Origin: Plastoroseomonas hellenica
GTDB taxonomy: Bacteria; Pseudomonadota; Alphaproteobacteria; Acetobacterales; Acetobacteraceae
Reading direction: 5' to 3'
DNA length: 64,000 nucleotides
NCBI RefSeq assembly: GCF_018129085.1
Contig: NZ_JAAGBB010000012.1
Coordinates: 98,519-162,518 of the forward strand
The notes below the pieces were generated by a model that saw nothing but the letters and a program-made list of their open reading frames with translations, did no database searches and was not told where the DNA came from. The number at the start of each line of letters is the position of its first letter. The first letter of the stretch is position 1. Below are positions 34,035 through 42,523 of the stretch, piece after piece. The position numbers and the translations under genes were made by a program.

Positions 34035-34877
34035 ATGTCCGAGACCCATCTTGCGGAAGCGCGCGCCGCCCTGGACGCCGCCGGCATCCTGCCCGACGAC
34101 GAGATCGACATCGCCGGGGTGGCGTTGCAATTCGCCCGCATCGACGCACCGGAGCTCGACTGGCGCAGCGCCGCCATGGACCTGTCGGTGCTGGCGCGGG
34201 AAGCGGTCCAAGCCGCGGCCGCAGCGCCGGAGGCCGATGCCGGCGACCTGGAGGCGCGGCGCGGCGTGCTGGCCCAGGTGCTGCGCGACTTCGCCGGCGA
34301 CACCGAACATTATGACGACCTGGCCAATGCCAACCTGATCCGGGTGCTGGAGCGGCGGCGCGGGCTGCCGGTGGCGCTCGGCATCCTCTGGCTGCACGCC
34401 GCGGAGGCGGCGGGCTGGCCGGCGCACGGCGTGGATTTCCCCGGCCATTTCCTGGTGGCGCTGGAAGGGCCGCGCGGGCAGCTCATGGTCGACGTCTTCG
34501 CGGGCGGGGCCGCAATGACGGCGCGCGATCTCCGCGCCCTCATCAAGCGGTTCGAGGGCGAGGCGGCGGAGCTGCGCCCCGGCCTCCTGGCGCCCATGGG
34601 CCGGCGGGCGGTGTTGCTGCGGCTGCAGAACAACATCAAGCTGCGGCGGCAGCAGGCGGACGACCTGGAAGGGGCGCTGACCTGCGCCGAGGACATGCTG
34701 CGCCTGGCGCCGGAGCAGGCGCTGCTGTGGCGGGAGGCCGGGCTGATGAACCAGCGGCTGGAGCGGATCGGCGCGGCGCTGGCGGCGCTGGAGCGGTTCC
34801 TGGAATTGCAGCCGGACGGCGCCGTGGCATCCCGGGTGCGCGCCGCCATCACCGAGCTGCGCCAGCGGCTGAACTGA
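34035..34877 (+). CDS. SirB1 family protein (transglutaminase-like plus TPR)
   Basis: The 280-residue protein has LNARRG-like EARRGVLAQVLRDFAG, then VLERRRGLPVALGILWLHAA and HGVDFPGHFLVALEG, the SirB1/transglutaminase-core-2 pattern. Residues about 205-275 form TPR helices (GALTCAEDMLRLAPEQALLW). The biochemical role is not firmly established; members often sit near cell-wall or RNA-processing genes. A 164-base structured element begins at its stop codon. Confidence 0.88.
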   Translation: MSETHLAEARAALDAAGILPDDEIDIAGVALQFARIDAPELDWRSAAMDLSVLAREAVQAAAAAPEADAGDLEARRGVLAQVLRDFAGDTEHYDDLANANLIRVLERRRGLPVALGILWLHAAEAAGWPAHGVDFPGHFLVALEGPRGQLMVDVFAGGAAMTARDLRALIKRFEGEAAELRPGLLAPMGRRAVLLRLQNNIKLRRQQADDLEGALTCAEDMLRLAPEQALLWREAGLMNQRLERIGAALAALERFLELQPDGAVASRVRAAITELRQRLN

Positions 34878-35040
34878 GAGACCGTTAGGAAACGGCGGCG
34901 GGTCGGTCTGGCGGGTCTTTCCGCCCCGGGGCGCGCCAGCTTCCTCGCCGATGCAACCAGCATCGGCTGCGTCAGCCGCCAGGCCCGGGACGAAAAATCC
35001 CTCGCCACACCTCCGCTGCCGCCATTTCCTAACGGTCTCT
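34877..35040. repeat. 164-base structured palindromic element, copy 1
   Basis: The last base of the SirB1 stop starts this element. Terminal arms 34877-34899 and 35018-35040 pair at 22 of 23 positions. Inside are a GGCGGGTCTTTCCG / CGAAAAATCCCTCGCC pair, a CCCGGG self-complementary step and a perfect apical hairpin gccgatgc-aacca-gcatcggc (34947-34967). The apical hairpin and the GGCGGGTC / AAAAATCCCTCGCC strings recur at 55177-55340, while the basal stems differ in sequence but still pair. It could be a structured RNA at the mRNA 3' end or a non-autonomous mobile hairpin. With the type B repeat at 35117 it fills the 308-base gap before gshB. Confidence 0.7.
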
Positions 35041-35116
35041 GAGCGGGGAAAGGCCCCGAATTTCCCCCTGGCCGCGGCGACGGGGCGGTGGCAGAGCAGC
35101 GAAAGCTTCGTTGATA

Positions 35117-35160
35117 GCGTGATTCAGACTTTTCGGCGGACGCGCCTCAAGTCATCACGC
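35117..35160 (-). repeat. palindromic repeat, type B (REP-like), 44 bases
   Basis: On the minus strand it reads GCGTGAT-GACTT-GA-GGCG-loop-CGCC-GAA-AAGTC-TGA-ATCACGC, a fully nested hairpin. It is the same as 38261-38304 except for the 4-base loop. It lies 25 bases upstream of gshB. Confidence 0.75.
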
Positions 35161-35185
35161 TCTAGCCACAGAGGGCAAGCACCAG

Positions 35186-36130
35186 ATGGGCAAGAGCCTC
35201 CGCGTCGCGGTCCAGATGGACCCGATCCACAGCGTCAACATCAATGCCGACAGCACCTTCGCCCTGATGCTGGAGGCACAGGGCCGCGGCCACGCCATGT
35301 GGCACTACCATCCGAAGGACCTGGCCTTCGCCGCCGGCCGCCTGACCGCGCGCGCCCAGCCGGTGACGGTGCGCCGGGAGGAGGGCCGGCACGCGACGCT
35401 CGGCCCGGACGAGGAGCTCGACCTCGGCGCCATGGACGTGGTGCTGATGCGCCAGGACCCGCCCTTCGACATGGCCTACATTACGGCCACCCACATGCTG
35501 GAGCACATCCACCCGAAGACCCTGGTGGTGAACGACCCGGCGAGCGTGCGCAACGCGCCCGAGAAGCTCTTCGTCCTGAAATTCCCCGAGCTGATGCCGG
35601 AGACGCTGGTCACCGCCGACCGCCGCCGCATCGCGGCCTTCCGGGAGCAGCATGGCGACATCATCATCAAGCCGCTGTTCGGCAATGGCGGGGCCGGCGT
35701 CTTCCACCTGCGCCCGGACGATCCCAACATGGCGGCCTTGATCGAGATGTTCACCGAACGCTCGCGGGAGCCGCTGATGGTGCAGCGCTACGTCCCGGCG
35801 GTGCGGGAAGGGGACAAGCGCATCATCCTGGTCGACGGCATCGCCATGGGGGCCATCAACCGCGTGCCCGCCAAGGGCGAAGCCCGCAGCAACATGCATG
35901 TCGGCGGCACGCCCACGCAGACCACGCTCACCGCGCGGGAGCAGGAGATCTGCGCCGCCATTGGACCCGAGCTGAAGGCGCGCGGCATGATCTTCGTCGG
36001 CATCGACGTGATCGGCGGCTACCTGACCGAGATCAACGTCACCAGCCCGACCGGGCTGCAGGAGATCGCCCGCTTCGATGGGGTGCAGCTGGAACAGGCG
36101 ATCTGGGACGCGATCGAGGCGAAATGCTGA
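35186..36130 (+). CDS. gshB: glutathione synthase
   Basis: The 314-residue ATP-grasp protein begins [20 protein letters not shown], the conserved GshB opening (MDPI). It continues with [32 protein letters not shown] (ATP-binding lid) and [20 protein letters not shown] (metal ligands Glu/Asn). It joins gamma-Glu-Cys and Gly using ATP in the cytoplasm. Repeats lie on both sides, and gshA is not in the window. Confidence 0.97.
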   Translation: MGKSLRVAVQMDPIHSVNINADSTFALMLEAQGRGHAMWHYHPKDLAFAAGRLTARAQPVTVRREEGRHATLGPDEELDLGAMDVVLMRQDPPFDMAYITATHMLEHIHPKTLVVNDPASVRNAPEKLFVLKFPELMPETLVTADRRRIAAFREQHGDIIIKPLFGNGGAGVFHLRPDDPNMAALIEMFTERSREPLMVQRYVPAVREGDKRIILVDGIAMGAINRVPAKGEARSNMHVGGTPTQTTLTAREQEICAAIGPELKARGMIFVGIDVIGGYLTEINVTSPTGLQEIARFDGVQLEQAIWDAIEAKC

Positions 36131-36149
36131 GGGCGCGCCCGGAAGGGGC

Positions 36150-36250
36150 TTTGCCCATCCCGGACCTGCCTCACTTTGGCTCTAGAATGATCGGGGTACA
36201 GGGCCCCCAGGGCTCCTGCCGGGTGGGGTCCGGGGAGGGCGGAGCCCTCT
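36150..36250. repeat. interspersed intergenic repeat, copy 1
   Basis: The stretch shares strings with 63773-63902: ggacctgc-tcactt, cggggt-cagggg, ggctcctgc, ggtggg-tccgggg, and a closing small hairpin (gagggc-gga-gccctc here). It occupies most of the 283-base gap between gshB and typA. No gene is visible in it. Confidence 0.6.
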
Positions 36251-36413
36251 TCGGGGGGACGGCTCTCGCTTTTTGCCTCGGGAGCGACTATATGCTGCGC
36301 CGCAACAGCATAACCATCGCCGCACCCCACGGGGGCCGGCCCGTTCCCGATCGGGGGACGGGGGGCCTCCGTTGAGCCATAGGGGGTCCGGCCAGGCCCG
36401 GAAGCTTGCGACC

Positions 36414-38243
36414 ATGGAACTCCGCAACGTCGCGATCATCGCGCATGTCGACCACGGCAAGACCACGCTGGTCGACAATCTCCTGAAGCAGGCGGGCGCC
36501 TTCCGCGCCAACCAGCAGGTGGCCGAGCGCGCCATGGACCGCAACGACCTGGAGCGGGAGCGGGGCATCACCATCCTCGCCAAGTCGACCGCGGTCGAGT
36601 GGAAGGGCGTGAAGATCAACATCGTGGACACCCCCGGCCACGCCGATTTCGGTGGCGAGGTGGAGCGGATCCTGTCCATGGTCGATGGCGCCATCGTGCT
36701 CTGCGATGCGGCCGAGGGCCCGCTGCCGCAGACCAAGTTTGTGCTGACCAAGGCGCTGGCGCGCGGCCTGAAGCCGATCGTCGTCATCAACAAGGTGGAT
36801 CGCCAGGACGCGCGCGCCGACGAAGTGCACAACGAGGTCTTCGACCTGTTCGCAGCCCTCGGTGCGACGGATGAGCAGCTCGACTTCCACACCATGTTCG
36901 CCTCCGGCCGCCAGGGCTGGGCGGACATGTCGATGGACGGTCCGCGCAAGGACCTGGCGCCGATGTTCGACCTGATCCTGAGCCATGTGCCGGCGCCGAC
37001 CGTGGCGCTCGACAAGCCTTTCGCGATGAATGCGAGCATTCTCGAGAGCGACAACTTCCTGGGCCGCATCCTGACCGGCCGCATCGAGCAGGGCACGGCG
37101 CGCGTCAACATGCCGGTGCGGGTGCTGCGCCAGGACGGGAGCATCGTCGAGACCGGCCGCCTGACCAAGCTGATGACCTTCTCCGGCCTCGACCGGGTGC
37201 CGGTCGACGAGGTGCAGGCGGGCGACATCGTGGCGATCGCGGGCCTGTCCGACGCGACGATCCCGGACACCATCGCAGCACCCGACGTGACGGAGCCGCT
37301 GCCGGCGATCCCGGTCGATCCGCCGACCCTTGCCATGACCTTCCGCATCAATGACGGCCCGCTCGGCGGCCGCGAGGGCAAGAAGGTCACCTCCCGCCAG
37401 ATCCGCGACCGCCTGATGAAGGAGACGGAGGGCAATGTCGCGATCAAGGTGAAGGTCAGCGAGGAGGTGGACGCCTTCGAGGTGGCCGGCCGCGGCGAGT
37501 TGCAGCTCGGCGTGCTGATCGAGCAGATGCGCCGCGAAGGCTTCGAGCTGACCATCGGCCGCCCGCGCGTGCTGACTCGGCTGAACGAGGAGACCGGCGA
37601 GCGCGAGGAGCCCTTCGAGGAAGTGCTGGTCGATGTCGACGAAGGCTATTCCGGCGTCGTCGTCGAGAAGCTGTCGCTGCGCAAGGGTCAGATGCAGGAC
37701 ATGCGGCCGTCCGGCGGCGGCAAGACGCGCCTGACCTTCCACATCCCGTCGCGCGGCCTGATCGGCTACCATGGCGAGTTCATGACCGACACGCGCGGCA
37801 CCGGCATGATGAACCGGCTGTTCCTCGGCTATCAGCCCTGGGCGGGGGCGATCGAAGGCCGCCGCAACGGGTCGCTGATCAGCAATGCCGATGGCGAGGC
37901 GATCCAGTATGCGCTGTTTTACCTGCAGGAGCGCGGCACGCTCTTCGTCGATCCCGGCGTGAAGGTCTATGAGGGCCTGATCCTCGGCGAGCACAGCCGC
38001 GAGAACGACCTTGATGTGAACCCCATCAAGGAGAAGAAGCTCACCAACATCCGCGCCGCCGGCAAGGACGAGGCGCTGCTGCTGACGCCGCCGCGGCGGA
38101 TGAGCCTGGAGCAGGCGATCGCCTATATCGAGGATGACGAGCTGGTGGAGGTGACGCCGACGGCGATCCGCCTGCGCAAGCGCTACCTCGACCCGCATGA
38201 GCGGAAGAAGCACGCCCGGCGCGCGGAAGGCGAGGCGGCGTAA
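36414..38243 (+). CDS. typA: translational GTPase TypA/BipA
   Basis: The start at MELRNVAIIAHVDHGKTTLV gives 609 residues, the usual BipA length. G motifs are AHVDHGKTT (G1), RERGITILAK (G2), DTPGHADFGGEVER (G3, about 71) and NKVDRQDAR (G4, about 125). EF-G-like domains III and V and the BipA-specific C-terminal domain follow (FFMTDTRGTG-like EFMTDTRGTGMMNRLFLGYQ). It binds ribosomes and aids assembly under stress. A type B palindrome and a terminator follow it. Confidence 0.97.
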   Translation: MELRNVAIIAHVDHGKTTLVDNLLKQAGAFRANQQVAERAMDRNDLERERGITILAKSTAVEWKGVKINIVDTPGHADFGGEVERILSMVDGAIVLCDAAEGPLPQTKFVLTKALARGLKPIVVINKVDRQDARADEVHNEVFDLFAALGATDEQLDFHTMFASGRQGWADMSMDGPRKDLAPMFDLILSHVPAPTVALDKPFAMNASILESDNFLGRILTGRIEQGTARVNMPVRVLRQDGSIVETGRLTKLMTFSGLDRVPVDEVQAGDIVAIAGLSDATIPDTIAAPDVTEPLPAIPVDPPTLAMTFRINDGPLGGREGKKVTSRQIRDRLMKETEGNVAIKVKVSEEVDAFEVAGRGELQLGVLIEQMRREGFELTIGRPRVLTRLNEETGEREEPFEEVLVDVDEGYSGVVVEKLSLRKGQMQDMRPSGGGKTRLTFHIPSRGLIGYHGEFMTDTRGTGMMNRLFLGYQPWAGAIEGRRNGSLISNADGEAIQYALFYLQERGTLFVDPGVKVYEGLILGEHSRENDLDVNPIKEKKLTNIRAAGKDEALLLTPPRRMSLEQAIAYIEDDELVEVTPTAIRLRKRYLDPHERKKHARRAEGEAA

Positions 38244-38260
38244 GCCGCGCCGCCGCCAGA

Positions 38261-38304
38261 GCGTGATGACTTGAGGCGGAATCGCCGAAAAGTCTGAATC
38301 ACGC
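38261..38304 (+). repeat. palindromic repeat, type B (REP-like), 44 bases
   Basis: Nested pairs: GCGTGAT (38261-38267) with ATCACGC (38298-38304), GACTT with AAGTC, and GGCG with CGCC around loop GAAT. TGA lies unpaired before the last arm. It lies 17 bases after the typA stop. It is an inverted copy of 35117-35160. Confidence 0.75.
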
Positions 38305-38320
38305 GATCAGACAAAGGGCT

Positions 38321-38357
38321 GGAACATGATGCGTGAGCGCTTGCGAACGCATGTTCC
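38321..38357. other. bulged hairpin next to type B repeat
   Basis: ggaacat-(gat)-gcgt pairs with acgcatgttcc around a 12-base loop, 16 bases after the type B element. It may be part of the same composite repeat. Confidence 0.35.
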
Positions 38358-38378
38358 AAGCCTGAGCGGGATGGTGAT

Positions 38379-38404
38379 GCGGCCGGGCAGCGATGCCCGG
38401 CCGC
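38379..38404. terminator. bidirectional terminator between typA and the Yip1 gene
   Basis: An 11-bp perfect stem (gcggccgggca / tgcccggccgc) with loop gcga is followed by ttgcgtttt. It sits 8 bases beyond the Yip1 stop and 135 bases past typA, between convergent genes. Confidence 0.75.
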
Positions 38405-38412
38405 TTGCGTTT

Positions 38413-38973
38413 TCAGAACCGGAACAGCGCGGCGATCAGGCCGACCAGCACGAAGATCACGATCGCGATCAGGAAGACCACGATGGTGAAGACCGTCGCC
38501 TTCTCCTGCGGCACGCGCACCACCGCGGTGGCGCCGAGATAAAAGAGGTAGATGCTGTAGAGGCCGAGGATGCCGAGGATCGCCAGCAGCGGGATGATCG
38601 TGAAGATGCCCGCGAGCCAGGAGGCGGTCGGCGCGTAGGCGGCGAGCTTCATCGCCGGCAACTCTTCCGCGGTGCCGCCGAATTTCGGCGCGATGACCGC
38701 GATCAGCTTGCCCAATATGAAGACGCCGACCAGCGCAAGGATGTAGTTGACGATGCTGCTGACCACCATGCCCGGGATCACCGCGGCACCGAGCAGCGGC
38801 ACGAGGACGAAGAAGGTGACGCCGATGAAGGCCGCGATCACCGGGATCGCTGCCATGATCATCACATAGCCGGTGAAGAGGCTTTTGACGTCGGTGACCT
38901 CGGCGGCGATGACCGGCCATTCCTCCTTCGGTTTCAGAATGAGGTTCTTCGCCCTCGAAACGATATCCACCAT
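38413..38973 (-). CDS. Yip1 family membrane protein
   Basis: The protein (186 residues from MVDIVSRAKNLILKPKEEW; an ATG at 38982 is equally possible) opens with the Yip1 signature LILKPKEEWPVIAAE and has five hydrophobic segments. Bacterial Yip1 proteins are inner-membrane proteins of unknown role. It is divergent from the AmpG-like gene and convergent with typA. Confidence 0.87.
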   Translation of the reverse strand: MVDIVSRAKNLILKPKEEWPVIAAEVTDVKSLFTGYVMIMAAIPVIAAFIGVTFFVLVPLLGAAVIPGMVVSSIVNYILALVGVFILGKLIAVIAPKFGGTAEELPAMKLAAYAPTASWLAGIFTIIPLLAILGILGLYSIYLFYLGATAVVRVPQEKATVFTIVVFLIAIVIFVLVGLIAALFRF

Positions 38974-39171
38974 CCCCGTCATTCCCCTCGCGTTGATTGC
39001 CCGGTGCCCCCCGCCGGACAGAATGCCGGCGCCGGCGGCCTGTGCCGCCATCGGAACAACACTGCCCGGGCCGCTCCGCGCCGCGCAAGCGTTGCAAGAT
39101 AAAAAAATAGCGGTCTGCGGCGGATGTGGCGCCATCTCGCCGGGCCATCGCCGATCTGGCAGGGTCGCACC

Positions 39172-40443
39172 ATGCCCGACACGCCGTTCCGGCCCTCCCT
39201 CTGGCGCGACCGCCGCTTCGCCATCCTGCTGGCCCTCGGCTTCTCGGCAGGGCTGCCGCTGCCGCTGGTGGCGGGGCAGGTTCTGCGGCAATGGTTCTCG
39301 GAATCGAACCTCTCGCTCGGCGCCATCGGCATGACGACGCTGATCGGGCTGGCCTACGCCAACAAGTTCCTCTGGTCGCCGGCGCTGGACGCGGTGCCGC
39401 CGCCGGTCGGGCGGCTCGGGCGGCGGCGTGGCTGGCTGCTGCCGATCCAGGCGGCGCTGCTGCTAGCGATCGCGGCCGTGGGGCTGACCGATCCGCTGAC
39501 CGGCGCGGCCGCGACCATCGCGATCGCGGTGCTGGTCGCCTTCCTGTCCGCCAGCCAGGACATCGTCATCGACGCGCTGCGCATCGAGATGCTGGAGGAG
39601 CGGGAGCAGGCCTATGGCCTGGCGGCCTATGTCTGGGGCTATCGGCTGGCTTTGCTGGCGGCCGGCGCCGGCACGCTGTTCCTGGTGGCACCACTCGGCT
39701 GGGGCGGCGCCTATGCGGCGACCGCGCTCCTGATGCTGGTCGGCATGGTCGCGACCCTGCTGGCGCGTGAGCCGGAGGCGCGGACCATGGCGGCGATCGG
39801 CTTCGCGGCACGGCTGCGGGCGGCGGTGGTGGAGCCCTTCGCCGACCTCACGCGGCGGCCGCTCTGGCTCGCGATCCTGCTCTTCGTCGGGCTGTTCAAG
39901 CTCGGCGAGGCGCTGGCCGGCATCATGACCACGCCCTTCTACCGCTCGCTCGGCTTCACACGGGAGGACGTGGCGACGGTCGCGACCGTGTTCGGCCTCT
40001 GCGCGACCTTGGGCGGCGCGCTGGCCGGCGGCTGGCTGGTGGCCCGCATCGGCACCGCGCCGGCGCTGGTGCTGACCGGCCTGACGCAGATGCTCTCCAA
40101 CCTGATGTATGTGGCGCTGGCCCATGCCGGACATTCGATGCCGATGCTCTGGGCACAGGTGGGCGTCGAGAACTTCACCGACGGGCTCGCGGACGCGGCC
40201 TTCGTGACCTACCTGTCCTCGCTGACCAATATCCGCTTCACGGCGACGCAGTATGCGCTGCTGTCCTCGCTCGCGGCGGTGCCGCTGCGCACCCTCGGCG
40301 CCTCCTCCGGCTGGATCGCGGAGGCGCTCGGCTGGTCCGACTTCTTCCTGCTGACCACGGCGGCGGCGCTGCCGGCGATGGCGATCATGATCTTCCTGCT
40401 GCGGCGCCTGCCGCCCCCCGTTCGAGGACACGCCATCCCGTGA
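39172..40443 (+). CDS. MFS transporter, AmpG-like
   Basis: This 423-residue protein has about 12 membrane segments. AmpG-like features are LALGFSAGLPLPLVAGQVL near the start, GLAYANKFLWSPALDAV, SASQDIVIDALRIEML and YGLAAYVWGYRLALL. AmpG permeases import anhydromuropeptides for cell-wall recycling; substrate identity here is by family only. A GTGA overlap links it to the DUF486 gene. Confidence 0.88.
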   Translation: MPDTPFRPSLWRDRRFAILLALGFSAGLPLPLVAGQVLRQWFSESNLSLGAIGMTTLIGLAYANKFLWSPALDAVPPPVGRLGRRRGWLLPIQAALLLAIAAVGLTDPLTGAAATIAIAVLVAFLSASQDIVIDALRIEMLEEREQAYGLAAYVWGYRLALLAAGAGTLFLVAPLGWGGAYAATALLMLVGMVATLLAREPEARTMAAIGFAARLRAAVVEPFADLTRRPLWLAILLFVGLFKLGEALAGIMTTPFYRSLGFTREDVATVATVFGLCATLGGALAGGWLVARIGTAPALVLTGLTQMLSNLMYVALAHAGHSMPMLWAQVGVENFTDGLADAAFVTYLSSLTNIRFTATQYALLSSLAAVPLRTLGASSGWIAEALGWSDFFLLTTAAALPAMAIMIFLLRRLPPPVRGHAIP

Positions 40444-40787
40444 CGCATGCCCTGCTCTGGCCGCCGCTGCTGCTCGTTTTCTCCAACGTGCTGATGACCT
40501 TCGCCTGGTATGGGCACCTGAAGCAGCCGACCTGGCCGATGTGGATGGCGATCCTGATCTCCTGGGGGATCGCCTTCTTCGAATACTGCTTCGCGGTGCC
40601 TGCGAACCGCATCGGCTACGGCGCCTTCTCCGGCCAGCAGCTCAAGGTGATGCAGGAGGTGATCACCCTCGCTGTGTTCGGCGTCTTCTCGGTCTACTAC
40701 CTCGGCGAGGAAATCCGCTGGAACTTCGTCGCGGCGGGGCTGTGCCTGATCGCCGCGGTGGGCTTCATCTTCATCCCCGGGCGCTGA
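40440..40787 (+). CDS. DUF486 (DMT family) small membrane protein
   Basis: The 115-residue protein has four hydrophobic helices: LLVFSNVLMTFAWYGHLK, ISWGIAFFEYCFAVPANRIG, KVMQEVITLAVFGVFSVYYL and a final AAGLCLIAAVGFIFI. That is the DUF486 pattern, related to drug/metabolite transporters. The GTG start overlaps the AmpG-like stop. Confidence 0.9.
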   Translation: MTHALLWPPLLLVFSNVLMTFAWYGHLKQPTWPMWMAILISWGIAFFEYCFAVPANRIGYGAFSGQQLKVMQEVITLAVFGVFSVYYLGEEIRWNFVAAGLCLIAAVGFIFIPGR

Positions 40788-40812
40788 TGCCAATGCGGCG
40801 CGATCGCCGGCC

Positions 40813-41133
40813 CTACAGATCAGCCGCCTTCAGGATCGAGACCCAATCCTGTCGGCCGCCCAGCAGGCGCAGAATCGCGATGTGATCCTTGGCGATCGTG
40901 TAGGCGATCAGATGGCCTTGAAACACATGAAGGCGCACGGGAGGCTTGAATTCGCTGCGCTCCCGCGCGAGCGTCGGCATGGCGGCAATCAAATCGAAGA
41001 CCCGCACCAGCTCGTCGATATGCCTGTCCGCTTGATCGACGGACCAGGTTTCCGCCGAGAACCGCCAGATGTCGTCAAGATCGGCGAGAGCACGCGGAGT
41101 AAGTCTATACCGTGCCAGCTTACCGGACGACAT
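40813..41133 (-). CDS. RelE/ParE family type II toxin
   Basis: The 106-residue protein has YRLTPRALADLDDIWRFSAE at the start and HLIAYTIAKDHIAILRLLGG at the end, the ParE fold pattern. ParE toxins poison DNA gyrase, and RelE relatives cleave mRNA. The start overlaps the antitoxin gene by 14 bases, so it is translated after it. It is probably silent while the antitoxin is made. Confidence 0.9.
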   Translation of the reverse strand: MSSGKLARYRLTPRALADLDDIWRFSAETWSVDQADRHIDELVRVFDLIAAMPTLARERSEFKPPVRLHVFQGHLIAYTIAKDHIAILRLLGGRQDWVSILKAADL

Positions 41134-41365
41134 GACGCTTGCGCATCCGGAGCTTGAATGCGTCCGCGTCGAAGGGTTTGGGTTCCCCGCTTTCCACTCC
41201 CTCGGTGATGGCTGCCTGCAGGGCTGCGATCGCTGCCTTCCGTTCCTGATCCTTGCGGATCAGATCGCGGATATAGTCGCTCGCATTCCCGTAGGAGCCG
41301 CCCTCGACCTGGCGCTCGACCCAGGACTTCATCGGTTCGGGGAGGGAGACATTCATCGTGGCCAT
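41120..41365 (-). CDS. ParD-like type II antitoxin
   Basis: The start at MATMNVSLPEPMKSW has an AAAGGAG ribosome site at 6-base spacing, while the upstream ATG at 41371 abuts that site. The 81-residue protein has a ribbon-helix-helix N-terminus (NVSLPEPMKSWVERQVEGG, then GNASDYIRDLIRKD) and a charged C-terminal tail for toxin wrapping. It likely represses its own promoter through 41399-41433. Confidence 0.92.
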   Translation of the reverse strand: MATMNVSLPEPMKSWVERQVEGGSYGNASDYIRDLIRKDQERKAAIAALQAAITEGVESGEPKPFDADAFKLRMRKRHVVR

Positions 41366-41398
41366 GGGCATCTCCTTTCGAAGAGCCTAACTCACGCC

Positions 41399-41433
41399 GG
41401 CAATCATTGCCAGAAATTATGGCAATGATTGCC
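41399..41433. promoter_or_regulatory. toxin-antitoxin operator, paired palindromes
   Basis: Two 13-bp palindromes, ggcaatcattgcc (41399-41411) and ggcaatgattgcc (41421-41433), are 9 bases apart and are inverted copies of each other. They lie 34-68 bases upstream of the antitoxin start. This arrangement is typical for cooperative binding by ParD ribbon-helix-helix dimers. Confidence 0.8.
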
Positions 41434-41458
41434 ATAACGTTCCCGCCTGCGGCAAGAT

Positions 41459-42442
41459 TCAGATCCCGATCAGCGCCTTCAGATCGGCCTGCGGGCGCGC
41501 GCCGAAATGGCTGATGACCTCGGCGGCGGCAATTGAACCCCAGCGGCCGCATTCCTCGACCGGCTTGCCGCGGGTCAGGGCTGCGAGGAAACCCGCCGCA
41601 TAGGCATCGCCGGCGCCGGTGCTGTCCACCAGCTTGGTCGGCTGCGCGGCGACGGCGACGCGCTTGTCGCTCTCGACGACGACGCTGCCCTTCTCGCTGC
41701 GGGTCAGCGCCGCGAAGGACACATCCTTCGCGGCGAGCTCCACCGCCTCCTCGAAGCTCGCGACCTCATAGAGGGCGGTGACCTCGTGCTCGTTGGCGAA
41801 GAGGATATCGGCCTCGTTGCGCACGAAGTCGCGAAAGGCGGCGCGGTGGCGGCCGACGCAGAAGGGATCGGACAGGCTGATCGCGACGCGGCGCCCGGCG
41901 GCGCGGGCGATGCGCGCGGCACGGTGGAAGGCCGCCTGCGCGGCCGGCGGATCGAAAAGATAGCCTTCGAGATAGGTCACCTTGGCGGCCGCGATCGCGT
42001 CCTGATCCAGGTCCTGTTCGCCGAAGGTCACGCAGGCGCCGAGGAAGGTGTTCATGGTGCGCTGACCATCGGGCGTGACCAGGATCAGGCAGCGCGCGGT
42101 GGGCGCGCCGCCGACCAGCGGCGCGGTCGGGAAATGCGCGCCGATCGCGGTGATGTCATGGCGGAACACCGCGCCCAGCGGGTCGTCCGCGACCTTGCCG
42201 AGATAACCGACCTTGGCGCCAAGGGCCGCCGCGACCGCGCAGCTATTGGCGACCGAGCCGCCGCTGTTCTCCACGCCCGGAGCCATCGCCGCGTAGATGC
42301 GCTCGGCACGCTCCGTGTCGATCAGCGCCATCGCGCCCTTGGTCATGCCCTGCGCCGCGAGAAAGGCGTCGTCGGCGCGCGCCAGCACGTCCACGATGGC
42401 ATTCCCGATGCCGAGGATGTCGAGCGAAAGCGGCGTGGCCAT
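41459..42442 (-). CDS. PfkB family sugar kinase, adenosine kinase-like
   Basis: The start at MATPLSLDILGIGNAIVDVL gives 327 residues. PfkB signatures are GGSVANSCAVAAALG near residue 60 and DSTGAGDAYAAGFLAAL near 280 with the catalytic Asp. The GNAIVDVL and ITAIGAHF segments fit the adenosine kinase branch common in alphaproteobacteria. It phosphorylates a nucleoside or sugar with ATP; adenosine is the best guess. Confidence 0.9.
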   Translation of the reverse strand: MATPLSLDILGIGNAIVDVLARADDAFLAAQGMTKGAMALIDTERAERIYAAMAPGVENSGGSVANSCAVAAALGAKVGYLGKVADDPLGAVFRHDITAIGAHFPTAPLVGGAPTARCLILVTPDGQRTMNTFLGACVTFGEQDLDQDAIAAAKVTYLEGYLFDPPAAQAAFHRAARIARAAGRRVAISLSDPFCVGRHRAAFRDFVRNEADILFANEHEVTALYEVASFEEAVELAAKDVSFAALTRSEKGSVVVESDKRVAVAAQPTKLVDSTGAGDAYAAGFLAALTRGKPVEECGRWGSIAAAEVISHFGARPQADLKALIGI

Positions 42443-42523
42443 GGCGTACTGCCCTTGTCGGATGGGCCGGGCGTTGCGCATCGGCCTCGGCCGGGATAGG
42501 CCGCGACCGGAAGGAAGGCAACC

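Noticed and set aside
36288..38213. 641-codon open frame on the minus strand
   Set aside because: It is antisense to typA; the composition is that of a complementary frame.
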